The notes under the pieces: model-generated
Seen by the model: only the letters and a program-made list of their open reading frames with translations
Told to the model about the DNA's origin: nothing
Databases searched by the model: none
Position numbers and translations under genes: made by a program
Source: GCA-2737125 sp044336815
GTDB lineage: Bacteria > Actinomycetota > Actinomycetes > S36-B12
DNA length: 34,386 bases
Assembly (NCBI GenBank): GCA_044336815.1
Contig: JBIIOU010000006.1
Location: forward strand, 1-34,386
Reading direction: 5' to 3'
In this document: one piece after another, positions 24,842-31,617 of the stretch
Layout: each line of letters begins with the position of its first letter
Numbering within the stretch: the stretch's first letter is position 1

Positions 24842-24878
24842 GGGCTCAATCTATTCTGATTTTGCCAAAAGCGCCGAC

Positions 24879-26663
24879 TCAGGCCATGGCCTCGGTAAGT
24901 TCGAGCCACAGGTTCTCGAGTGAAACTCTGCTAGCTTGCAATTCGAGCAGTTCCGCGTTCAGGGTCGCAATTAATTCGAGGTTGGTGGCGTGCTCGATCA
25001 ATTCATCGTGAATCTCGTGCTCGCGTTTATCCAGCTTCTCTATCTGCCTTTCGGTGCGGGTAATTGCCTTGGCCGCCACTCTTTGATCGGCCGCTGAGGT
25101 AACCGGCTTCGAAGACGCAGCTTTAGAATTCGACCCCTGCGACCTGCGCACAGCCAAATACTCGTCAATCCCGCCGGTAAGGGAAGACAGCTTCCGGTCA
25201 CCGTAAAGCCCGACAAAGTCATCACAAACTCGCTCGAGGAAATATCGATCATGTGAAATCACAAGCAGAGTGCCGGCGAAGCCATCTAGGAGATCCTCAA
25301 GTGCGGTCAGCGTCTCAACATCGAAATCGTTGGTCGGTTCGTCAAGAATCAGGACGTTCGGCCCGTTCATCAAAAGCCTGGTCAACTGCAAGCGACGACG
25401 CTCGCCCCCCGATAGGTCACCAACTTGAGTCCATTGGGCGTCAGAACTAAACCCCAAACTTTCACAAAGCTGCGAAGCGGTTAACTCGCGGCCTTTACCC
25501 AGATCAACCCTGGAAGCTACGTGCTCAACTGCTTCGAGAACTCGCCATTTCGGGTTCAATTCTTCAAGGTGCTGAGACAGATAGGCGACTTTCACCGTGA
25601 CACCAGTCTTCATAGCACCTTTGGACGGAGCCACCTCCCCGACCAACATTCGGATCAACGAAGTCTTGCCCGCACCATTAGAACCGATGATGCCTATGCG
25701 ATCACCCGGGCCGATATTCCAGGTGCAGTGGTCAAGGAGTTCAATCGGCCCATCGGCATTTTCTTGCCCAACCGTTAGGGTCGCGTCATTTAGTTCATAA
25801 ACAGTTTTACCCAGCCTGGATCCGGCAAATGACAACAGTTCAACGCTGTCGCGTGGTGGCGGCTCATTACTTATAAGTTCATTCGCGGCTTCGATTCGGA
25901 ACTTCGGTTTAGTGGTACGCGCAGGTGCACCACGTCGCAACCAAGCCAACTCCTTGCGCATCAGGTTTTGTCGCCTAGCCTCACTGGCTGAAGCCTGACG
26001 AAAACGCTCCGCCTTGGCGAGCACGAAGGACGAATAACCACCCTCATACTCTTCAACTGCGCCGCCCACGACCTCCCAGGTGCGCTCACAAAGTGCATCA
26101 AGGAACCAGCGATCATGGGTGACAATCACGACTGCGAGTTTGGACTGAGCCTTCAAGTAGTCGGCAAGCCACGCGACTACTTCAACGTCGAGGTGGTTGG
26201 TCGGCTCATCAAGTAACAAAACATCAAGATCGGCGATCAAAGCACGCGCCAGCTGCACACGTCGGCGCTCGCCACCAGAAAGCCGTGCAAAAGTGCGAAG
26301 CAGGAGTGCCTCGTCGAAACCGCCGAGCAATCCGGTGAGAACTTCGCGAATCCGAGCGCTAGTCGCCCACTCGTGCACATCTTGCCCGGGCACGATGTAG
26401 TGACCCACTGTTTGATCCGGGTCAACCACCTCGGCCTGTGAGACCAAGCCGAGGGCGACATCCGAACCGATGGTTACCCGACCAGAATCCAGTGGCTCCA
26501 ACCCGGCTAGCGCATGAAGCAGGGTGGTTTTGCCGGCGCCATTGCGGCCGACCACCGCGATGCGCTCACCTGCGCCAACCCCTAAAGACACACCGTCAAG
26601 TAGTGGCCGCTCGCCATATGACTTCGTTGCAGTTTCGACACTGATGAGATTCCTGATAGCCAT
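24879..26663 (-). CDS. ABC-F family ATPase (Uup/EttA type)
   Basis: A 594-residue soluble protein with two ABC modules and no membrane domain, a class acting on ribosomes (translation factors or antibiotic protection). Module 1: Walker A VVGRNGAGKTT, signature LSGGERRRVQLARAL, Walker B LLLDEPTNHLD. Module 2: IIGSNGAGKTS, DLSGGERRRLQL, LILDEPTNDFD. A linker of ~60-80 residues lies between them, with EAANELISNEPPPRD, and a C-terminal charged coiled coil follows (AITRTERQIEKLDKREHEIHDEL), the feature of the Uup subgroup. Start ATG 26663 was preferred to TTG 26708. No ribosome site is seen; TACACT eight bases upstream may allow a nearly leaderless mRNA. Confidence 0.93.
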   Translation of the reverse strand: MAIRNLISVETATKSYGERPLLDGVSLGVGAGERIAVVGRNGAGKTTLLHALAGLEPLDSGRVTIGSDVALGLVSQAEVVDPDQTVGHYIVPGQDVHEWATSARIREVLTGLLGGFDEALLLRTFARLSGGERRRVQLARALIADLDVLLLDEPTNHLDVEVVAWLADYLKAQSKLAVVIVTHDRWFLDALCERTWEVVGGAVEEYEGGYSSFVLAKAERFRQASASEARRQNLMRKELAWLRRGAPARTTKPKFRIEAANELISNEPPPRDSVELLSFAGSRLGKTVYELNDATLTVGQENADGPIELLDHCTWNIGPGDRIGIIGSNGAGKTSLIRMLVGEVAPSKGAMKTGVTVKVAYLSQHLEELNPKWRVLEAVEHVASRVDLGKGRELTASQLCESLGFSSDAQWTQVGDLSGGERRRLQLTRLLMNGPNVLILDEPTNDFDVETLTALEDLLDGFAGTLLVISHDRYFLERVCDDFVGLYGDRKLSSLTGGIDEYLAVRRSQGSNSKAASSKPVTSAADQRVAAKAITRTERQIEKLDKREHEIHDELIEHATNLELIATLNAELLELQASRVSLENLWLELTEAMA

Positions 26664-26753
26664 ATAGGACAAGTGTACGGATTCGCCCATGCCCAAGGCG
26701 TGGGGCAACAGGCCTTGCCGCTCGAAGCAGCGGTGATCGCTCTGTTGCTGCTC

Positions 26754-27761
26754 TCAGATAGCAACTGGCGTGAAGCCGCCGGCAAAGGAGATTGGCTGAA
26801 CACGCGCCGACTTGGTGAAGTCAGTCGCGGCGAGATCCACCACGTACCAGGTCGGGTCGGTAACCGTTCGGTACGCGTAGCGCTTGCCAGTGAGATTGCA
26901 GATGGTGTCCCAGACTGTCACTTCGTCCACGACTCCTGCGGCCCCGAAGGACTCCTTGACAAGGCCGGGGACCATGTCGAATGAGTTCAGGATGTGCATG
27001 GCGAACTGCTCGGCCTGAGCTCCCGTTACCGGCACATCCGAGAGCGCCACCTGCGCTGCTGCGCGCACGAAGCGGGCCGGCGGAGTGAAGTCACCGGGCA
27101 GGCCCATCAGGCCTTGGCCCTGACCCGCTGCAGCGATCGTGAAGGAGCCGAAAGTTTGATCGGCCGGGGTGTTACTGCTAAGCCCGACGTAGTTGTTCAG
27201 GTTGGTCAGGTGCCAGTCCATGTATGGTGAATTTGTACCGACCCCGGTCGGATTTTCGACGATAACCCAGCCTGACGGATGAAGTTCGATTGCGATCGAA
27301 CTGGTCTCATCGTGCACCAGGCAGTGAATCGGCGGGGCGAAGCCCATGCCGGGATCGAAGCCCCAAATATTGCTTCCCTGAAGGGCCGCCTTCACCTCAA
27401 CGATGGTCGAGCACGTGCCGAGCAGGTACGCGATGAGGTCGGCCTCGCAGAGATCAGATCCATCGCCAATGAACGGCTGGTAGGTGCAGTAGCCACCGGG
27501 CATATAGAGGAGATGAGCAGAGAGTCCCGCATCATTCATGCCATCAATCAGAAACTCGGGCTTGCCGAATGCGCACATACCCACGATCCCGTGTGTTGCC
27601 GACCAGGCCTTGCCCGGCTTCCCGCCGGAGGCGACTCCCACGCCCGCATAGTCAGCGGGCAGCGCAGCCAAGGCCGTCGGCATCTCGGTAGGGAACTCGA
27701 GGCTGCGTCCGATCACGACGCTTCCGTCGTTGGCCTTCTTGGTCTTGAAGTTCGTGCACAT
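26754..27761 (-). CDS. Linear amide C-N hydrolase, choloylglycine hydrolase/penicillin V acylase family
   Basis: A 335-residue Ntn-hydrolase. Met1 is removed to expose Cys2 as the catalytic nucleophile (MCTNFKTK). Other family positions are visible: VVIGRSLEFP with Arg19, FLIDGMNDAGLSAHLLYMPGG (71-90), and VGTNSPYMDWHLTNLNNY (174-191) with the Asn residues of the oxyanion site. There is no signal peptide, so it is cytoplasmic. Members cleave amide bonds in bile salts, penicillin V or acyl-homoserine lactones; the substrate here is unknown. GGGGGAAAC precedes the ATG. It is divergent from the small-peptide genes across 359 bp. By eye, its codon use is richer in GAG/GTC/CTC than that of neighbouring genes, so transfer is possible. 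Confidence 0.87.
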   Translation of the reverse strand: MCTNFKTKKANDGSVVIGRSLEFPTEMPTALAALPADYAGVGVASGGKPGKAWSATHGIVGMCAFGKPEFLIDGMNDAGLSAHLLYMPGGYCTYQPFIGDGSDLCEADLIAYLLGTCSTIVEVKAALQGSNIWGFDPGMGFAPPIHCLVHDETSSIAIELHPSGWVIVENPTGVGTNSPYMDWHLTNLNNYVGLSSNTPADQTFGSFTIAAAGQGQGLMGLPGDFTPPARFVRAAAQVALSDVPVTGAQAEQFAMHILNSFDMVPGLVKESFGAAGVVDEVTVWDTICNLTGKRYAYRTVTDPTWYVVDLAATDFTKSARVQPISFAGGFTPVAI

Positions 27762-28120
27762 GTTTCCCCCGGGAGGTAGTAGGACGCCACTTGCCTAATG
27801 CAGACGCTACAGCCCGGCTCCGAAGCTCACTGTGCGATGACAGGTTCGGGAGCGGTGCTCAGCCCAGGGGTTCAGGATTATCGCGAAGGATGTGGTGTTT
27901 CACGACTTAGATAACCCCTGTCCCGCGACATCGTTAACCCGTTGCCGTGTCAAAAAAACAGGGTCATCGCGCAAGCAGTGTTGACGGGCCGTTCTCATGC
28001 GGCCGTGGCGGCGCAACACGGGATTTCAAAATGCGCCAAGGCGGTTTCCGTGTTTCCATCACCACCGCAGGACACCATCGCCCCGCTTCAACTTACACAA
28101 GAGATAAGGACGTAAACCTC
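27762..28120. other. 359-bp divergent intergenic region before small-peptide gene 1
   Basis: No convincing gene is seen. It holds an 8-bp inverted repeat CAGGGGTT (27865-27872) / AACCCCTG (27913-27920), an A7 run at 27952-27958 and a TTGACG box near 27982. The AACCCCTGT segment resembles part of the element found after the small-peptide genes, so an old remnant of that element is possible. It must contain promoters for the Ntn-hydrolase (minus) and the first peptide gene (plus), but I cannot place them firmly. Confidence 0.4.
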
Positions 28121-28279
28121 ATGCCAAATATCGACGTTAATTCGCCAGTGAGTTCAGCACCAACTGATCGGCTCGCACTCGGTGTTGGTTGGGTGCGGCC
28201 TGGTGTGACCGGTATCGGCGGCACCCTAAACCCCTCCGGCTACAACTCTGGGGCGTACTGCTTTGAGGCTAATGAATAG
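28121..28279 (+). CDS. Small-peptide family, copy 1 (52 aa), function unknown
   Basis: The sequence begins MPNIDVNSPVSSAPTDRLAL, continues GVGWVRPGVTGIGGTLNP, and ends SGYNSGAYCFEANE. It is not recognised as a named family. It is judged real because two related genes in the window share the N-terminal half, the end CFE-x-N-(E/D), the length and the position of the stop, while differing in the middle. There is no membrane helix and no secretion signal. The ATG (not the longer frame upstream) is where similarity between copies begins, with AAGGA 10 bases before it. One Cys (residue 47) stands just before FEAN. Shape (conserved leader, variable core, conserved tail) suggests a precursor peptide, which is inference. 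Confidence 0.75.
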   Translation: MPNIDVNSPVSSAPTDRLALGVGWVRPGVTGIGGTLNPSGYNSGAYCFEANE

Positions 28280-28289
28280 TAGAACTCTT

Positions 28290-28324
28290 CCCTACCGCTA
28301 GGTGGGGTGTTTAAACCCTGTTGC
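28290..28324 (+). terminator. Conserved post-stop hairpin element, copy 1
   Basis: Ten bases after the stop, CCCTACC (28290-28296) pairs with GGTGGGG (28301-28307) around loop GCTA, followed by TGTTTAAA, then ends GTTGC. The same element follows copies 2 and 3. The GGGT of the right arm could instead pair with the downstream ACCC. It is a likely terminator or structured 3' UTR. Confidence 0.65.
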
Positions 28325-28354
28325 TGGCCCTGACCGCTGTTGGCCCGGGGCCAG
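28324..28354 (+). terminator. Second hairpin after small-peptide copy 1
   Basis: CTGGCCC (28324-28330) pairs with GGGCCAG (28348-28354) and is followed by TTGTTT, a terminator-like arrangement. Copy 2 keeps the stem with a wobble change. Confidence 0.6.
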
Positions 28355-28469
28355 TTGTTTGCGGTAGTGAACTCGAACACCCCAAGTAGTAGAAGTCGAA
28401 CCTACGTCGCACAGGAAGCCCCGTTACCCCTGCGCGCATCTTCGCACTTGGGAACTTTTTGCTAAACCC

Positions 28470-28498
28470 TTGGTTTTAGGTCGGGAGTGTTTTAGCAT
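28470..28498 (+). promoter_or_regulatory. Candidate promoter of small-peptide copy 2
   Basis: TTGGTT (28470-28475) and TAGCAT (28493-28498) are spaced by exactly 17 bases, 52 bp before the ATG of copy 2, in the most AT-rich stretch of this region. It shows that copy 2 probably has its own promoter rather than depending on read-through past the two hairpins after copy 1. Confidence 0.5.
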
Positions 28499-28550
28499 CA
28501 TTTACAGATGCCCGCTTGGGTATTGGCCCTTTGACCTGTTGGAGCATGAA

Positions 28551-28718
28551 ATGCCAAATAGTGATGTTGCTACCCCAGTAAGTTCAGCGCCATCTGATCG
28601 GCTCGCACTCAGTGTTGGTTGGTTACGGCCCGGTGTGGCCGGTATCGGCGGCACCCTAAACCCCTCTAACATTTTCCACAACCCCTGTGGTGTGTGCTTT
28701 GAGGGTAATGAAGAGTAG
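28551..28718 (+). CDS. Small-peptide family, copy 2 (55 aa), function unknown
   Basis: Begins MPNSDVATPVSSAPSDRLAL, then SVGWLRPGVAGIGGTLNP, and ends with the divergent stretch SNIFHNPCGV and the shared tail CFEGNEE. Identity with copy 1 is near-complete at DNA level through the GGCACCCTAAACCCCTC region and then drops sharply in the middle, before resuming at the tail and 3' element. Two Cys residues (46 and 49) give a CxxC arrangement. GGAG lies six bases before the ATG. An in-frame TTG upstream at 28470 overlaps the promoter and is not used in my model. Convergent with tRNA-Val(CAC). Unrecognised family. Confidence 0.78.
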   Translation: MPNSDVATPVSSAPSDRLALSVGWLRPGVAGIGGTLNPSNIFHNPCGVCFEGNEE

Positions 28719-28725
28719 CACCGTT

Positions 28726-28760
28726 CCCTACCACTAGGTGGGGTGTTTAACCCCTGTTGC
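28726..28760 (+). terminator. Conserved post-stop hairpin element, copy 2
   Basis: CCCTACC (28726-28732), loop ACTA, GGTGGGG (28737-28743), then TGTTTAA and the ending CCCCTGTTGC. Sequence and structure match the element after copy 1. The alternative stem GGGGT/ACCCC with loop GTTTA is also perfect here. Confidence 0.65.
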
Positions 28761-28791
28761 TGGCCCTTGACCGCTTTTGGTTGGGGGCCGG
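28760..28791 (+). terminator. Second hairpin after small-peptide copy 2
   Basis: CTGGCCC (28760-28766) pairs with GGGCCGG (28785-28791). Compared with copy 1, the A of one arm is G here, keeping a T-G wobble, so pairing is preserved. Confidence 0.5.
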
Positions 28792-28916
28792 TTGCTTGCG
28801 GAACCATTGCAGTTTCCGCACTTTCATTTGGCTTTGAAGAGGTCGCTCGCAAACTGCCATCGGGGAAGGCAAAGACGCATCACACAGGGTTTTCCCCCTC
28901 ACGGGAGGGCCTTCGG

Positions 28917-28988
<72 letters not shown>

Positions 28989-29015
28989 GAAGGATAGGAA
29001 CTTTAGCGTAAATGG

Positions 29016-29115
29016 CCACCGGACAGTACCTCGCTCAGGTATCAGGCCAAGTATGTGAAGGTGAAAGCGTGATCCGGTGGCGCTAGGGCGTCGACAAATG
29101 TGAGAGCCCTAGCGC
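29016..29115 (+). repeat. Two adjoining perfect inverted repeats upstream of the Ig-like protein gene
   Basis: CCACCGGA (29016-29023) pairs with TCCGGTGG (29073-29080). Immediately after, GCGCTAGGGC (29080-29089) pairs with GCCCTAGCGC (29106-29115), a 10-bp perfect stem. Inside the first stem is TACCT-CGCTC-AGGTA. The whole folds as a compact structured block 64 bp before the start of the secreted protein. No known riboswitch consensus was recognised. Confidence 0.5.
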
Positions 29116-29178
29116 GTTGCTCGTTAATCAGCACCCTTCTGGGGTTATTGTTTATTCAACCTCAGAAAGGGTTCCCAC

Positions 29179-30693
29179 ATGACAAGTAACAGGCTCCATA
29201 CGCGAAAATTACGCGGCCTGATGATTCGTGCCACCGCCGCGTCAGCACTGGTCTTAGGTGCGGTCGGCCTTGCAGCCGCACCAGCACAGGCGGCCAGCGC
29301 GACCGGCTACGGCAATGGTGTAGTTGGTATAACTCAAACCATCAGCGCGCAGGCGGTGTGCCCGAGCGCTCAGTTAGCGTTCACCGCGCAATACAGCAAT
29401 GGTGTCACAGTGGCTGCGCCTTTGGTTTATGCCGATATTAACGGCAATGCGACGATCTACTGGGCGCCAACAATCGTTGGGCAGATCACCCAAGCCACGA
29501 TCGGCAGCACCTGCTCACCGGTATACCTTGGCGGGGCCAATATCAGCCAAACTGCGACGACCACCACGATCTCAACCCCGAACAACGCACAAGTGGGTTT
29601 GGCGACCCAGATCATGGTTACGGTGCAATCAAATAGCCCAAGTGCCTACGCCCCGACCGGCCAAGTTGTTGTCAAGAATGTAAACGGAGCAACATTGCAG
29701 ACGATGGGCTTGGCCCCTGGCCCAGGCAATGGCCAGGCTTACGCCTATTACTGGTGGACGCCATCGACTTCAGGCACATACACCTTTCAGGCCACTTACA
29801 GTGGTGATTCCAATGCCGCATCATCAGTTTCGCCACAGGACTTCATAAATGCCACACCGAACGGCACCCCGATAACTTTGACGCATCCAACCACGATGAC
29901 AACAGGTATCCCGCAGACCTTGATCGCCACGGTCTACCCGACCACCACGCAGGGCTCAGTTGGATACACATTGAACGGTAACCCGATCAGTGCGTCAGTA
30001 CCGCTCGTAAACGGTGTTGCGAGTTTCCAGTGGACCCCAACTTCCGCCGGTGCCTTCACATTAGGCGCTAACTACACGACAAATCAAGGTGGCAGCGGTT
30101 CCACTTCCGGTGCGATAACGGTGGTCTCAGGGCCAGCATCAAGTGATGTAATCACCGTCACTCCAGCCGGTGGCACAACTTGGAGCCCCAACGGCACCTA
30201 CGTGCTCAACGCGAGCTCGACAACTAATTTCAATGTTTCAACTTTGTCGGGATCCAAGGTCACACTAATTGATTCAGGGCCATGCACTAGTCCTGGTTTA
30301 TCGGTTGTCACCCCGGCCAGCACTGCATCTTGCATACTGTCATTTGTCAGTGCAGGCGGCAATGGCTACGCACCAATCACGCAGAATTACAACGTGACCG
30401 TTGGCCTGGGCCAGCAAACTGCAACCTTGGCGGCACCTCAGTCCGGCAAGGTGAATGTGGGTAAGACCATTACCCTTGAATCCCCATCACAAAGTGACAC
30501 CAATGCCGGTCAGAACATCACGTGGAAAATCACCGCCGGTAAGAACAAAGTCTGCTCTTTGGTGTTCCCGAGCAGCGGAGCAGTCAAGCTGAAGATGAAA
30601 AAGAAAGGCACGTGCACCGTCGTCGGCAGTGCACCAGCTGTACCGAACGTATGGGCCGCCTACTCGGTGACCCGCTCCTATCAGGGCGTGTAG
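29179..30693 (+). CDS. Secreted protein with bacterial Ig-like repeats
   Basis: A 504-residue exported protein. Signal peptide: basic N-terminus (HTRKLRG), hydrophobic core ASALVLGAVGLAAA and cleavage after PAQA (residue 38). The mature chain is Thr/Ser/Gly/Ala-rich and contains at least two Ig-like beta-sandwich domains of the Big_3/Big_5 kind. These are recognised by the closing motifs YYWWTPSTSGTYTFQATYSGDSN and FQWTPTSAGAFTLGANYT, with similar starts (TQIMVTV..., PQTLIATVY...). The C-terminal ~100 residues hold several Cys and a Lys-rich patch (KLKMKKKGTCTVVG), like Ig-like cell-surface proteins. No LPXTG, membrane anchor or enzyme domain is seen. AAAGGG stands before the ATG and a TATTGT box ~40 bp upstream. 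A role in the cell envelope is inferred. Confidence 0.82.
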   Translation: MTSNRLHTRKLRGLMIRATAASALVLGAVGLAAAPAQAASATGYGNGVVGITQTISAQAVCPSAQLAFTAQYSNGVTVAAPLVYADINGNATIYWAPTIVGQITQATIGSTCSPVYLGGANISQTATTTTISTPNNAQVGLATQIMVTVQSNSPSAYAPTGQVVVKNVNGATLQTMGLAPGPGNGQAYAYYWWTPSTSGTYTFQATYSGDSNAASSVSPQDFINATPNGTPITLTHPTTMTTGIPQTLIATVYPTTTQGSVGYTLNGNPISASVPLVNGVASFQWTPTSAGAFTLGANYTTNQGGSGSTSGAITVVSGPASSDVITVTPAGGTTWSPNGTYVLNASSTTNFNVSTLSGSKVTLIDSGPCTSPGLSVVTPASTASCILSFVSAGGNGYAPITQNYNVTVGLGQQTATLAAPQSGKVNVGKTITLESPSQSDTNAGQNITWKITAGKNKVCSLVFPSSGAVKLKMKKKGTCTVVGSAPAVPNVWAAYSVTRSYQGV

Positions 30694-30703
30694 CTCGTAA
30701 CTT

Positions 30704-30745
30704 AAAAGTTTGGGCCTCTCACGAAAGTGGGGGGCCCAAACTTTT
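30704..30745. terminator. Strong bidirectional terminator
   Basis: AAAAGTTTGGGCC (30704-30716) pairs with GGCCCAAACTTTT (30733-30745). The inner TCTCAC/GTGGGG continues the stem to a GAAA tetraloop, about 19 bp in total including wobbles. A/T ends on both sides let it serve the Ig-like gene (plus) and the convergent pabC gene (minus). Confidence 0.9.
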
Positions 30746-30756
30746 GAGCGAGCTGA

Positions 30757-31611
30757 TTAAGGGTCAATTTCAGCTGCCGCGCGAATTGCAAACTGCTGAC
30801 GCATCATTGTCGAAACCGGGCCTGCGGCCGCCCAAACACGCTCATCAACTCGAACCACCGGGTGCACATCCCTTGTTGACGAAGAGATGAAAACCTCATC
30901 CGCGCCGGTTAGCACCGAAAGATCAAATGCCTGCTCCGTGACATCGAACCATTCAAGAATCAAGTCTCGGGTTACCCCAGCAAGGCAACCGCTCGCCAGC
31001 GGCGGGGTAAATACTTTCCCATCGATGATCACAAAAACGTTAGTGCCGGTGCCTTCACAAAGTTCACCACGAGTGTTAGCCAAGATTGCTTCGGAGGCTC
31101 CAAGCTCGCGGGCCCGCAGCAAGGCGACCACATTCTCTGCGTACGAAGTTGTCTTAACCCCCGCTATTGCAGATCGTTCATTTCGCACCCAAGGCACGGT
31201 CACCACCGTGGTGGTATCGGGCCACGGGGCTTGTGGCGCCACGGCCACCACGAGCGTTGGCACCGCGGCCCCTCGATCACTGCCCAAGGGCGCGAAGCCC
31301 CCGGTGTAGGTGATTCGCAGGCGGCTCGGCCCGGCTAGCAGAGGCCGGTTCGCGAACAGCACTTCACCAACGGCCGCGCGAATGACATCTAAATCAGGAT
31401 CAACCAAACCCATCGCGCGAGCAGAAGCACTTAGGCGCCGAAGGTGACGGCTGATGGCAAATGCAGAGCCGCCCTCAACTTTCAGGGTTTCAAATATGCC
31501 ATCGGCCACGGTGAAGCCGTGATCCAAAACCGAGATCAGTGCTTCATCTTGCGATACCAGCGAGCCAAAATCTCGGTCGCCAACCCAGATCATCATTGCG
31601 GCTTCATCCAC
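30757..31611 (-). CDS. pabC: Aminotransferase class IV, probable aminodeoxychorismate lyase
   Basis: A 284-residue fold-type IV PLP enzyme. Marks: LDHGFTVADGIFETLKVEGG (29-48), Schiff-base Lys153 in GVKTTSYAENVVALLRARELGASEAIL, and NTRGELCEGTGTNVFVI, followed by SGCLAGVTRDLI. D-amino-acid and branched-chain aminotransferases share this fold. The lyase role (aminodeoxychorismate to p-aminobenzoate and pyruvate, for folate) is preferred because the gene follows a chorismate-binding pabB-like gene after only 6 bp. The start may be GTG 31611 or one of the ATGs at 31596/31593 (MMIWVGD, closer to homologues). Confidence 0.82.
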   Translation of the reverse strand: MDEAAMMIWVGDRDFGSLVSQDEALISVLDHGFTVADGIFETLKVEGGSAFAISRHLRRLSASARAMGLVDPDLDVIRAAVGEVLFANRPLLAGPSRLRITYTGGFAPLGSDRGAAVPTLVVAVAPQAPWPDTTTVVTVPWVRNERSAIAGVKTTSYAENVVALLRARELGASEAILANTRGELCEGTGTNVFVIIDGKVFTPPLASGCLAGVTRDLILEWFDVTEQAFDLSVLTGADEVFISSSTRDVHPVVRVDERVWAAAGPVSTMMRQQFAIRAAAEIDP

Positions 31612-31617
31612 ATAGGC

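Noticed and set aside
27947..28120. Upstream extension of small-peptide copy 1 to a 110-residue product
   Set aside because: The extra residues have no counterpart before copy 2, and similarity between the copies starts exactly at the ATG 28121.
28470..28550. TTG start extending small-peptide copy 2 by 27 residues
   Set aside because: The segment contains the -35/-10 promoter pair and is unlike the region before copy 1; GGAG precedes ATG 28551.
28300..28550. CRISPR-like array in the repeated region of the two small-peptide genes
   Set aside because: There are only two long coding repeats ~430 bp apart, with no short regular repeats and no cas genes.
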